From CAZEMR01 sp964513465 (lineage in GTDB: Bacteria > Bacteroidota > Ignavibacteria > Kapaibacteriales > UBA2268), in NCBI GenBank assembly GCA_964513465.1, contig CAZEMR010000019.1:1-47908 (forward strand): 47,908 nucleotides of DNA. Direction: 5' to 3'. Made by a program: the position numbers and the translations under genes. Positions within the stretch are counted from its first letter, which is position 1, and each line of letters begins with the position of its first letter. Positions 25,592 through 33,918 of this stretch are shown piece after piece. The notes below the pieces were generated by a model. It was not told where the DNA came from, did no database searches, and saw only the letters and a list, made by a program, of their open reading frames with translations.

Positions 25592-26575
25592 ATGATAAAA
25601 ACCGATGCAGAACGCAAAGACCTTATAGAGCGAGCTAAAGAGCTTAACTGCCTTTATCACGTCGACGAAGCGCTCAAGGACCTGAATGTGAGCTACCAGA
25701 CAGCATTCTCGAAAATTCTTGCCGCTATTCCGCCCGGCTGGCAATTTCCGGAAATCACCTCCGCAAAGATCGTTGTGGACGGCCGGGAATACGTCCCGGA
25801 TGGATTCCGCGAAACCCTCATACGCCAGTATTCCGACATCGTCGTCGACCACAAAATCGCAGGCAGAATCACGGTGTATTATACCAAAATGCCCGATGCG
25901 GTCGACCCCGCGCGCCCCTTTTTGCCAGAAGAAAAAAAGCTGCTGAACGCAATTTCCGACAAAATCGGCAAGTTCGTATTCCACAAAAAACTAAAGGATA
26001 CCTTCGGCGCATGGGACAGCGCCCGCCGCACACTCGACGAACTGCGCAAAGACCATGGCCGACTCTTCAAGCTGATAGCCAATACCGATCTCGACCAACT
26101 GAAGCATTACCTGGAGTCGCCACCCCAGGACCTCAAATCCGCCGAAGAACTCGAGGCCCGGCTCGAGGCCAATTCCCGCGACCACTGGCAGTGGCGAATG
26201 GAAATGGCCTCCGAGATCGCTGCACGCCTTGCCGAGGACAGCTTCGGACGCCGAGAGTTCGGAATAGCAGCAATATATATAACCGGCTCGGTCAAAAACG
26301 CGGAATCCGGCCCCGGCAGCGACATCGACCTGATTGTCCACCACCGCGGCAGCCCCGATCAGCTTCGGCGTTTCGAAGTATGGATCGACGGCTGGAGCCT
26401 CTGTCTGGCAGGGATCAACCGACGCAAAACCGGCTATCCCACGCACCGGCTGATCGACTTGCATATCGTAACCGACGAGGATATCGAAAATAAAACATGC
26501 TGGGCCGCAAAGCTCACCAGCACCGAAGACCGCGCCGAGCCACTCGCAATTCTCGATTCGGGCAGCCGCATATGA
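25592..26575 (+). CDS. Sensor-like domain fused to a Pol-beta-type nucleotidyltransferase
   Basis: A 327-residue soluble protein. Residues ~10-125 match the N-terminal domain seen in some histidine kinases and PEP-synthase/PPDK-type proteins: 'IERAKELNCLYHVDEAL', 'IPPGWQFPEITSAKIVVDGREY' and 'IAGRITVYYTKM', ending in 'PFLPEEKKLLNAISDKIG'. A helical connector of ~85 residues with many charged residues follows. Residues ~222-315 are a nucleotidyltransferase: GS at 232-233 and DID at 244-246, with a further Asp in LIDLHIV. The usual kinase or PPDK partner is replaced by the transferase. Its stop overlaps the start of the phosphoesterase gene by 4 bases (ATGA). The target is unknown. Confidence 0.82.
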   Translation: MIKTDAERKDLIERAKELNCLYHVDEALKDLNVSYQTAFSKILAAIPPGWQFPEITSAKIVVDGREYVPDGFRETLIRQYSDIVVDHKIAGRITVYYTKMPDAVDPARPFLPEEKKLLNAISDKIGKFVFHKKLKDTFGAWDSARRTLDELRKDHGRLFKLIANTDLDQLKHYLESPPQDLKSAEELEARLEANSRDHWQWRMEMASEIAARLAEDSFGRREFGIAAIYITGSVKNAESGPGSDIDLIVHHRGSPDQLRRFEVWIDGWSLCLAGINRRKTGYPTHRLIDLHIVTDEDIENKTCWAAKLTSTEDRAEPLAILDSGSRI

Positions 26576-27426
26576 GCCATTTTTTATTTGTCAGCGATCT
26601 GCATGGCCGCAAGTCCCGATACGAAAAGCTGTTCGCCGAAATCGCCGCGCGGCGCCCCGGGGCAGTGCTCATAGCCGGCGATATCACACCCTTCGGCAAT
26701 GGAGACGACATCCCCGATGTCCCGTTTCTGAGCGAATATTTATATAATAATCTGATCGAATTGAGAAATAAGATGGGCGAGGATTATCCTAAAATTCTCA
26801 TAATTCCAGGCAATGACGACCCGGCGGAGGATTTCAGGAATTTAAAAAAATCGGAAGCTGAGGGATTGCTCAACAATATTCATATGAAAATGACGAACAT
26901 CCGCGGATTCGATATTTACGGATATGCAATGATCCCGCCATCGCCATTCCGGCTGAAGGACTGGGAGCGATACGACGTCTCGCGATATGCCGATCCCGAA
27001 TCGATTCACCCAACCGACGGCATACGCACAATCGAAGCCGACAGAAACGAAATATTATATTCGACAATTGCTGACGATCTGGAGCGCTTAGCACGGGATA
27101 TTCGGCCGGAGCGCTCGATATTTCTATTCCATGCGCCGCCCTACGACACCTCGCTCGACCGCGCCGCAAACGACGACAAATCCATCGACCACGTCCCCCT
27201 GGATAACCACATAGGCAGCATCGCAATAAGACGCTTTATCGAGTCGCGGAAGCCGCTCATTACACTGCACGGCCACGTCCACGAAGCAGCCCGAATTACT
27301 GGCCAATATTCGGAAAGGCTGGGCGATACACTGATGCTTCAGGGCGCGCACGACGGCCCCGAACTGGCGCTGATCGCATTCGATCCGGGCAATCCGGAGG
27401 ATAATTCACGGGAATTGATCTTATAA
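26572..27426 (+). CDS. Calcineurin-like metallophosphoesterase
   Basis: From the ATG at 26572, which overlaps the previous stop as ATGA, this is 284 residues. All metal-binding motifs are present in order: D9 and H11 in SDLHG, GD at 36-37, GND at 80-82 (a variant of GNHE), a histidine in LFHAPPYD, and H235/H237 in LHGHVHEA. The family hydrolyses phosphomono- or diesters. Translational coupling with the sensor-nucleotidyltransferase suggests the two act on the same substrate, perhaps adding and removing a nucleotide. It ends 4 bases from the convergent GNAT gene, with no terminator between. Confidence 0.9.
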   Translation: MSHFLFVSDLHGRKSRYEKLFAEIAARRPGAVLIAGDITPFGNGDDIPDVPFLSEYLYNNLIELRNKMGEDYPKILIIPGNDDPAEDFRNLKKSEAEGLLNNIHMKMTNIRGFDIYGYAMIPPSPFRLKDWERYDVSRYADPESIHPTDGIRTIEADRNEILYSTIADDLERLARDIRPERSIFLFHAPPYDTSLDRAANDDKSIDHVPLDNHIGSIAIRRFIESRKPLITLHGHVHEAARITGQYSERLGDTLMLQGAHDGPELALIAFDPGNPEDNSRELIL

Positions 27427-27430
27427 ATAA

Positions 27431-27754
27431 TTACGGGGATTTTGTCCATATCCAGTTAGTGCGCCGTTTGTCGGGAACAAATCCAAGCTTCTCCCAGAAT
27501 CCGATTGCGGTCTGGCGCACACGGTCGGCGACTATTTTCGAAAAATTCTCTTTGGCCTCCTCGACGAACTGCCGCCCGAAGCCCCGTCCCTCGAAGTCCT
27601 GATATACATTTATCGAATAAATTATCAAAGTATCATCTTTAATCTTGCAGCGAGCTTTGCCCGCGCGTTCGGAGCCTGTGATTATATTCGCCCAGTCGTA
27701 GCTGGAGTTCTGCTGCTCGCGCGGTATAAATTCAATTCTGACATCCTCTTCCAT
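27431..27754 (-). CDS. Small GNAT-family acetyltransferase
   Basis: From the ATG at 27754 this is 107 residues, short for the fold. It contains the acetyl-CoA-binding motif in 'INVYQDFEGRGFGRQFVEEAKENF' and the late 'AIGFWEKLGFVPDKR' segment. It starts 2 bases after the stop of the deacetylase-like gene. An acetyltransferase directly coupled to an HDAC-type deacetylase resembles the AcuA/AcuC pair of Bacillus, which controls acetyl-CoA synthetase, but the substrate is not known here. It is last in a four-gene minus-strand operon. Confidence 0.82.
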   Translation of the reverse strand: MEEDVRIEFIPREQQNSSYDWANIITGSERAGKARCKIKDDTLIIYSINVYQDFEGRGFGRQFVEEAKENFSKIVADRVRQTAIGFWEKLGFVPDKRRTNWIWTKSP

Positions 27755-27756
27755 CG

Positions 27757-28518
27757 CTATTCCATTCCCTGACAAAATGATATGACGTTTTTCCCCAGAT
27801 CGGGCAGATAATATCCACCCTCGAGCACTGCAAAACGGCGGTTGTGGCCCAGCTTTTTCGCAAAATTTTTGATCATATTCCCGATCTGATAAAAATCGAA
27901 GGTCTCCAGCTTGCGGCCCACGTCCTTGACATACGAATCGAAACCGGCGCAGACCCCGATAATATCAGGCTGTCCGGCATCGCTTCTAATATAATCTTCA
28001 ATTAATTTCAAATAATCTTTATTATTCTCGGCCATGGGATTCAGAATTTTGCATTCCTTCCATTCGCGCAGAACATCCCGCGTACCGTCGCCCGTATGGG
28101 CATCGAAATCGAGCACAAATGCCGATTTGATCTTCCGCTCGCGTCGCAGTCTGAGCAGCGCAATCGCCATATTCGAAAAATAGCAGTACCCCCAGCTCAT
28201 CTCTTTATACGCATGGTGGCCGGGCGGGCGAATCGCCGCAAAAGACGGCTCGCCGTAATACGCAGCACTCGATGCCGCAATAGCGCCGCCCGCCGAGAGG
28301 CGCGCCAGATCGAACAAATCTCCCCTCTCGCGAATGCTTTCGATATAAGCGTGGGGATGAGCCAGCTCCAGATCGCTCTCGGCTGCGTAGGCGGGCGCCA
28401 CTTCCTGCCAGACTGTTTCCTTGCGGATAGGAGTCATAATCGCCTCCATACGTCCCGGGGCCGCAGCGCCCTCCTTCGAGTAGCTGGTATTGAATTTTTC
28501 GTGAAAAATTATTTTCAT
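27757..28518 (-). CDS. Histone-deacetylase-family (AcuC-like) hydrolase
   Basis: From the ATG at 28518, whose A is shared with the preceding TGA, this is 253 residues; an ATG 24 bases upstream is possible. Active-site motifs are present: 'RPPGHHAY' with the tandem His at 101-102, the zinc site DFDAHTGDG (D139, H141), a second zinc Asp in 'CAGFDSYVKD', and 'LEGGYY'. The enzyme removes acetyl or related acyl groups from lysines or small amines. It is shorter than most AcuC proteins (~370). It is coupled to a NifX-like gene upstream and a GNAT downstream. Confidence 0.92.
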   Translation of the reverse strand: MKIIFHEKFNTSYSKEGAAAPGRMEAIMTPIRKETVWQEVAPAYAAESDLELAHPHAYIESIRERGDLFDLARLSAGGAIAASSAAYYGEPSFAAIRPPGHHAYKEMSWGYCYFSNMAIALLRLRRERKIKSAFVLDFDAHTGDGTRDVLREWKECKILNPMAENNKDYLKLIEDYIRSDAGQPDIIGVCAGFDSYVKDVGRKLETFDFYQIGNMIKNFAKKLGHNRRFAVLEGGYYLPDLGKNVISFCQGME

Positions 28519-28934
28519 CAAGCTCCATGTTTGTGGTGGCATCCGCGCCCGGGATTATCGTCGAGCCGGTTCTCCAGCATCAACCGGGCGGCGGAGTCGA
28601 CATCCGTCTCGTTTGTAATATACGGCCGGATATTGTTCTGAGTCAGATCAATATACAAACGCTGGCCCATGCCATGGGATACGACTGCGTCGCAACCCGA
28701 AAGCGCCGAGATAATCGGCCCGTGGGATTGATGCTGGGCGTGCTCATGACTGTGGCCCTGTTCGTGGTTGTGGTCATGTCCGCCCTGGGCATGGCCGGTG
28801 AATGTGTTATCCACATATTGCCGATCGACGATTTCGCCGTCCTTTGATTCGAAAATAACAAATCCGCGCGTTCTGCCAAAGTGCGCAGCAATTTTCTTTC
28901 CGTCGTCCGATGCGATTGCAAATTTCATAATCAT
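28518..28934 (-). CDS. NifX/NifB-type iron-molybdenum cofactor family protein with His-rich insert
   Basis: A 138-residue protein with the dinitrogenase iron-molybdenum cofactor biosynthesis fold: 'KFAIASDDGKKIAAHFGRTRGFVIFE', then 'IISALSGCDAVVSHGMGQRLYIDLTQNNIRPYIT'. A loop at about residues 47-71 contains nine or more His in HDHNHEQGHSHEH and similar, and the C-terminus has GCHHKHG. These proteins bind iron-sulfur or metal cofactors, and the His-rich insert suggests metal storage or delivery. No nitrogenase genes are in view, so a nitrogen-fixation role is not implied. Start overlaps the DUF134 stop (ATGA), stop overlaps the deacetylase start. Confidence 0.9.
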   Translation of the reverse strand: MIMKFAIASDDGKKIAAHFGRTRGFVIFESKDGEIVDRQYVDNTFTGHAQGGHDHNHEQGHSHEHAQHQSHGPIISALSGCDAVVSHGMGQRLYIDLTQNNIRPYITNETDVDSAARLMLENRLDDNPGRGCHHKHGA

Positions 28935-29125
28935 TTTTCTCCTTGTTTTCGATTCTTTTTTTCTTCAATTAATTCGTGATGATAGCTGCCCTCGCGCACC
29001 ATTTTTGCACCGCACTTTTCGCAGCGCTCCTCGCGGCAGGGCTTACCGCGTTCGTGAGGGATTTTATGGCCGCATTTGGGGCATATGCAATTGCCGCCGG
29101 CGCCCATATTTTCTGAATTCTTCAT
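28931..29125 (-). CDS. Possible separate zinc-ribbon product from an internal start
   Basis: Inside the DUF134 frame an ATG at 29125 (codon 127) is preceded by GAGGAGG with a 5-base spacer, one of the best ribosome sites in the window. It would give a 64-residue protein holding only the zinc ribbon. It falls exactly in the Asn-rich linker between domains. Whether it is used cannot be told from sequence. Confidence 0.35.
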   Translation of the reverse strand: MKNSENMGAGGNCICPKCGHKIPHERGKPCREERCEKCGAKMVREGSYHHELIEEKKNRKQGEK

Positions 29126-29503
29126 ATTTGCCTCCTCGTTATTTATATTATTGGTTCCATTGAACTTATGACATTCGTCGCACTGACTGCGATGCCTTCT
29201 GCGGCCCGAATGCGGATGGCACCAGTCGCCGCCGCCGATCACAAGCGCATAGCCGCCGACTATCGCTCTGGCAATTTTGCCGCGGGCGGATTCGACAATA
29301 CGGCCGAATGTTGGCCGCGATACGTTCATTATCTCCGCTGCCCCAGCCTGGCTCAGCGAATCCATATCGGCCAGCCGGACCGCCTCGAGCTCCTCGAAGC
29401 CGAGATCGATCGTCAACAGCTCGTCCATAGGTTTTCCTGCGGGCTTATAAACCACTGCGCTCGGCAGCTCGGCGATAATTCGGCATTTTTTGGGTCTTGG
29501 CAT
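28931..29503 (-). CDS. DUF134 HTH regulator with C-terminal zinc ribbon
   Basis: A 190-residue protein. Residues 1-100 are the DUF134 domain: 'MPRPKKCRII', 'MDELLTIDLGFEELEAVRLADM' and the helix-turn-helix 'LSQAGAAEIMNVSRPTFGRIVESARGKIA'. Two Cys-rich parts follow: 'CHPHSG...SQCDECH' and, after an Asn-rich linker, a zinc ribbon 'CICPKCGHKIPHERG...CEKCG' at about 139-167. DUF134 proteins are often neighbours of NifX-like and Mrp-type iron-sulfur genes, as here. It probably regulates this operon in response to metal or iron-sulfur state. The stop overlaps the NifX-like start by four bases. An internal start may yield the zinc ribbon alone. Confidence 0.87.
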   Translation of the reverse strand: MPRPKKCRIIAELPSAVVYKPAGKPMDELLTIDLGFEELEAVRLADMDSLSQAGAAEIMNVSRPTFGRIVESARGKIARAIVGGYALVIGGGDWCHPHSGRRRHRSQCDECHKFNGTNNINNEEANMKNSENMGAGGNCICPKCGHKIPHERGKPCREERCEKCGAKMVREGSYHHELIEEKKNRKQGEK

Positions 29504-29589
29504 AATCTATTTTGAACATATGCTCATAATTATTTATGGCAATATATAATATCGCTTCCGGTTTTCCAAATGATATTATTTTTAAATAA

Positions 29590-30798
29590 TTAGGAGGTCA
29601 GGAGCGGAACTATGCCGATCATTCCGCTGCGCACACGGCTGCCGGGCATCAAATGCTGTACTTTTTTTGGAGTGGATTCATCCAGCGATTTATTAATTTC
29701 TTCATTGAATTTGTGCAACTTAATGCTCATTAGCAAGCTATCCATCACCAGCGCGTGAAGATGGTGACTGCGGTCGCGCGAAAACACGGCTCTCACCTCT
29801 TCGCTCAGATCCGCGCCGGGGCGGGCGGCAACCCCGCAGGCGATAATTGCAGCGCTGTTGTCAGTCGGCGCCGTGGAAAACTCCATCCAGCGGTCAATTT
29901 CGTCTTCAGCAAAAATATCGTCCACACGTGGAATACGGTTCCGGGCTAATGGCGCGCGCTTTAAATGCATTGTCGATAGCCCCGCGCTTTTGGCAAGCAT
30001 CACAATGCCGAACAGATCCTCGCCGGTAAATTCAGTCAGCGCCGCAATCAGATTGCCAAGCCTGATATGCTCGCGATCTTTATGCCGAAAGCTGAGAATT
30101 TTTGAAAACATGCCGCTGAACGCCAGACCATAGAGAAAATTATAATGCCCGTCGCTGCCGTCTCTTTGTTCGATATCGGGTATCTTTGCTGCGGGCGAGT
30201 AATACAATTTGCGGTTTATCACAAGCGCTTCGCCAAAATTTTGCCAATATTGCTTAAAATTCTCGCCGACGCAGGCCACACCAAGCCCGTAGCCAATGTC
30301 AGAGGGGTTGATTTTCGTGACGTCATCCTCTCCAAACGAGCTGGCGCGGAGCATTTCGAGGCTGCCGACCGGACGCAGCTTACCCGGCGATGACTGTTTA
30401 TTTATATATGAAAATTCAAGACCATCAAAGCTTTCAATAATAGGGGTTGCCTTGCTGCTGTCGCGATAAATGCTAATTATATCGCTCGAGCGATCGACTA
30501 TTCGAAAGATTTTATCGAATCCGTGTTCGGCAAATTGCTGCCGGATTTCGTCGGGCAATTTATAGAGTATAAGCTCGCCACGGCGCTCGAGCAAATCCCT
30601 CTGCAATTCGAGCAGCTCCTTCAATGCGGCATGACTCAGATCGCGCACCAGCGCAAAATTCAGCGCGATCACCCGCTCGGCGTCGTTAATCTGGCGGCCG
30701 ACTATCTCGCGGATTCTGGGTGCAGATTTTTCGTCGATTTTGCCCGAAAGGTGCAAAGTCTTGATTCCATTTTCGAATGATAAATATATATCGAACAT
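29590..30798 (-). CDS. STAS-domain protein with an unassigned C-terminal domain
   Basis: A 402-residue soluble protein. Residues 1-105 are a STAS domain of the anti-sigma-factor-antagonist type: 'LHLSGKIDEKSAPRIREIV', 'VIALNFALVRDLSHAALKELLELQ' and 'ELILYKLPDEIRQQF'. The Ser in DLSH (residue 55) sits where partner-switch antagonists are phosphorylated. Residues ~130-402 do not match a family I know; the region has 'YGLGVACVGENFKQYWQNFGEALVINRKLYY' and 'GSDGHYNFLYGLAFSGMF'. No kinase or phosphatase gene is adjacent. It stands alone, divergent from the subtilase, with a 220-base shared AT-rich promoter region. Confidence 0.82.
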   Translation of the reverse strand: MFDIYLSFENGIKTLHLSGKIDEKSAPRIREIVGRQINDAERVIALNFALVRDLSHAALKELLELQRDLLERRGELILYKLPDEIRQQFAEHGFDKIFRIVDRSSDIISIYRDSSKATPIIESFDGLEFSYINKQSSPGKLRPVGSLEMLRASSFGEDDVTKINPSDIGYGLGVACVGENFKQYWQNFGEALVINRKLYYSPAAKIPDIEQRDGSDGHYNFLYGLAFSGMFSKILSFRHKDREHIRLGNLIAALTEFTGEDLFGIVMLAKSAGLSTMHLKRAPLARNRIPRVDDIFAEDEIDRWMEFSTAPTDNSAAIIACGVAARPGADLSEEVRAVFSRDRSHHLHALVMDSLLMSIKLHKFNEEINKSLDESTPKKVQHLMPGSRVRSGMIGIVPLLTS

Positions 30799-31018
30799 TT
30801 GAAATTATAAATTTTCTTAAAATTATATTAAATCGGAATTTTTCAAATAAATTATTTGAATATCCAATATAATCACTCCGGGGGAATTTCTCAAATTCAT
30901 TGACTATTCGATTTTGCGCCCATTGGTCATTTATTATTTGCCGGATTCGAATTTGTTCATATTTTTGGAATGACTTCATTTGCAATACTCACATTCACAA
31001 ATTTAACGGTATGAATCG

Positions 31019-33910
31019 ATGAAAAAATTATTTTTATTATTTTTTGTAATATTATGCACACATCCGGCGATCGGCCAGGAAATCAAATGGGATTTCCTCG
31101 ATATTAAAACCATTGGCGCGGAGAAATTCATTCGCAATAATCCCACGGCCGACGGCCGCGGCACCATTATATATATTCTCGACTGCGGTGTCGATCCGGC
31201 AATCCCGGGGCTGACCTCCACCACCGAAGGCAAAACCAAGATCGTCGAAATTCAGGATTTCTCCGGCCAGGTCGAGCTGACCCTGATTGAGGCAAAACCC
31301 GACACGGTCGGCGAGAGCATTTACCTCACCGGCGGCGGCGCCCGGATCGAGGGCTGGAAATCACTCGCCCTGGCTCCGATCGAAGGCAGATATTACATTG
31401 CTCAGCTTCGCGAGGATATCCATTTTAAAAACTCCGAAGTAGAGGATATAAATTCCAATGGCAAAAAGAACGACGCTTTCGCAATTCTCGCATTTCCGAT
31501 CGACGGCGGCCACGAACTGCTCCGCGATGCGGCCGGGCTTGTCAAACCCGACGCAGGCGAAGAGATATGGGTCTACTATGCCGACGAAGACGCCGACGGC
31601 AATATCGACGACGAAGAGCCCCGATTCGACTATCGCTACCGCTATGACATATTTGATTTTTATGAGAATGAAAAAGACCGCCTGCCGCTTCTGACGCTTT
31701 CGGCAAATATCAATGGACAGTCGCGCCAGATGACTATAAACGTCTGCGATGGCAGCCACGGCACCCATTGCGCCGGAATCGCCGCAGGCAATGATATTTA
31801 CGGTGCGGCCGGCAACGACGGCATCGCTCCGGGAGCTTATGTGGCCTCGTTCAAAATCGGCGACAACCTGCTCTCGGGCGGCGCAACCACTCTGGAATCA
31901 ATGAAAAAAGCTTACGAATACGGTATCGAATTCATGAAGCAGGCCGGATTCGAACACGCGATCTTCTCGATGAGTTACGGAATCGGCTCGGAGACCCCCG
32001 GCCGCAGCGACATTGAAAAATATCTCGACCGGTTCACGCTCGAGCATCCCGAAGTCGTCATCGTCACCTCGAACGGCAACGCAGGCCCGGGCATTAATTC
32101 GACGGGTAATCCCTCGGCGTCGGACGGCCTTCTTGCGGTCGGCGCTATGATTTCACCCGCCACCCTGGATAATTTATACGGCTCCCCTCGGGATAAAAAC
32201 TGGATAACCCACTTCAGCTCGCGCGGCGGCGAATCCGCCAAGCCGGACGTCATCGCACCCGGAGCGGCTATGTCCACCGTGCCGCGATTCACTCACGGCG
32301 AGGCATACTGGGGCACATCGATGGCCTGCCCGGAGGTAGCCGGAGCCTGCGCAATACTACTAAGCGCCGCCAAACGCGACGGCCTCGACTTCGACGGATA
32401 CATGGTGATGAAAGCGATCAAATACACCGCTCGGCCTGTGCCCGGCTATTCGCCTGTCGATTATGGCAATGGACTTGTCGACATCGAAAAAGCCTACGAA
32501 TATCTGAAAATTCTCGCAAAGCGCGATAAATCCAAAGAAGCCGCATATTATGTTGTCCGCACCGAGAACACTTTCTACCCCGATCTCAGCGGCCCGGCGG
32601 CATTCTGGAAGGCCGGCGGATACTTCCCGCAGCAGGGCAACAAGCAGGCCGTGATGGTATCGCCCCGCTTCGGCGACGAGGTTAGCAAAAGCAACCGAAC
32701 CGATTTTTATCGCCCATTCCGCCTTGAAACGACCGCGGACTGGCTCAGAACAGATAAATCGAAATTCTATATCCATGGCGAAACACCCGCCGCAATCTCG
32801 CTTATATATAATGAATCCAAATTGCGCAAGCCCGGCGTATATTCCGCAAAGGTTTATGCCTACGCCGAGGACGCCCCCAACCGGGGCTATCCCGAATTCG
32901 ACATCGAGGCCACCGTCGTTATTCCTTACAAATTCGACGCATCGAATAATTTCTCGCAGCAGTTCCGCTCGCAGAAACTCAGCGCTGGCGACATCGAGCG
33001 CATATTCGTGGCAGTACCGCCCGCAGCCACCGCAATGAACGTACGCATGAAGGCAATCAACAGCGATTATTATCACGCGGGGCTTTATGCATTTGCGCCC
33101 GACGGCAACCGCCTTTATCACAATGAGATAACGCAGGAATCCGACGACGAAATCTTCCTCCGCTACGACGAAGACCACCTGCGCCCGGGCATCTGGGAGA
33201 TCATCCCCTATTGCGCATTCACCGCGGAAAATGCCGCGCGCTACGACATGGATATATCTTTCTATTCGATCGCGACCGAGCCCGCGGCAATCGAATCGCT
33301 CGAAATGCCCGCGGGTGAAAATCCCAGCGGCAGCTTCAAATTAATTAATCAGTACAACCGCCCCGTAACCGCGGCTATCAGCGGTTCGATCGACGGATAC
33401 GCAAAATCCGAATCCGAATCAATTCAGGGCAATCCGAAATACACGCGCTCCTTCACCGCCGCCGACGACGAATCGATGATTATTTTCGAAATCGAAATGT
33501 CCGACGAGGATTATAATAAATTCACCGATATTCCTGTGACTATATATAATTCCGCTGGCGACGCAGTGCTCCAGACCGGAATGTCGCGCAAATACACCAC
33601 AGTCGCGTTCCGTCCGCCCTCGGCCGGTGATTACCGTCTGGAGATCGTTTCGGCGTTTACTCATATGTCGACCCTTGCCCGCGAGCTGACTTATTCGATC
33701 ACCGAAAAGCATTATTTTTCGAACAAAATTAAAATCAAACCCCGGACATCGCGCCTGGATCTATACCCGGCCGTTGAGCGCGAGCTTTCGTTCGAAGTCG
33801 ATGGCCGCATACCGATGGCGCCCGATGGCTGCTACATATTCGGCGAAATTAATCTGAAAAATATTGAAAACGACGAAACAGTTAAAACTCAGAAAATATT
33901 TATTCAATAA
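31019..33910 (+). CDS. Secreted subtilisin-like peptidase, tripeptidyl-peptidase-II type
   Basis: A 963-residue S8 peptidase with a signal peptide (cleavage likely after IGQ, residue 20). The catalytic triad is complete: D55 in YILDCGVD, H247 in GSHGTHCAG and S434 in GTSMACPEVAG, with the oxyanion Asn in 'SNGNAGPG'. The insertion of about 190 residues between D and H, and a long beta-rich C-terminal half, resemble tripeptidyl-peptidase II. Eukaryotic TPPII is cytosolic, whereas this one is exported. It has no T9SS sorting domain, so it is probably periplasmic or loosely surface-bound. An ATP-grasp gene follows after 8 bases. Confidence 0.9.
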   Translation: MKKLFLLFFVILCTHPAIGQEIKWDFLDIKTIGAEKFIRNNPTADGRGTIIYILDCGVDPAIPGLTSTTEGKTKIVEIQDFSGQVELTLIEAKPDTVGESIYLTGGGARIEGWKSLALAPIEGRYYIAQLREDIHFKNSEVEDINSNGKKNDAFAILAFPIDGGHELLRDAAGLVKPDAGEEIWVYYADEDADGNIDDEEPRFDYRYRYDIFDFYENEKDRLPLLTLSANINGQSRQMTINVCDGSHGTHCAGIAAGNDIYGAAGNDGIAPGAYVASFKIGDNLLSGGATTLESMKKAYEYGIEFMKQAGFEHAIFSMSYGIGSETPGRSDIEKYLDRFTLEHPEVVIVTSNGNAGPGINSTGNPSASDGLLAVGAMISPATLDNLYGSPRDKNWITHFSSRGGESAKPDVIAPGAAMSTVPRFTHGEAYWGTSMACPEVAGACAILLSAAKRDGLDFDGYMVMKAIKYTARPVPGYSPVDYGNGLVDIEKAYEYLKILAKRDKSKEAAYYVVRTENTFYPDLSGPAAFWKAGGYFPQQGNKQAVMVSPRFGDEVSKSNRTDFYRPFRLETTADWLRTDKSKFYIHGETPAAISLIYNESKLRKPGVYSAKVYAYAEDAPNRGYPEFDIEATVVIPYKFDASNNFSQQFRSQKLSAGDIERIFVAVPPAATAMNVRMKAINSDYYHAGLYAFAPDGNRLYHNEITQESDDEIFLRYDEDHLRPGIWEIIPYCAFTAENAARYDMDISFYSIATEPAAIESLEMPAGENPSGSFKLINQYNRPVTAAISGSIDGYAKSESESIQGNPKYTRSFTAADDESMIIFEIEMSDEDYNKFTDIPVTIYNSAGDAVLQTGMSRKYTTVAFRPPSAGDYRLEIVSAFTHMSTLARELTYSITEKHYFSNKIKIKPRTSRLDLYPAVERELSFEVDGRIPMAPDGCYIFGEINLKNIENDETVKTQKIFIQ

Positions 33911-33918
33911 AGGGAATT

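Noticed and set aside
28518..28934. Nitrogen fixation locus suggested by the NifX-like protein
   Set aside because: No nif structural or cofactor genes are nearby; this protein family is common in non-diazotrophs.
31011..31022. Three-codon upstream ORF ATG AAT CGA TGA before the subtilase
   Set aside because: Too short to support; overlap with the start is suggestive but there is no regulatory motif.
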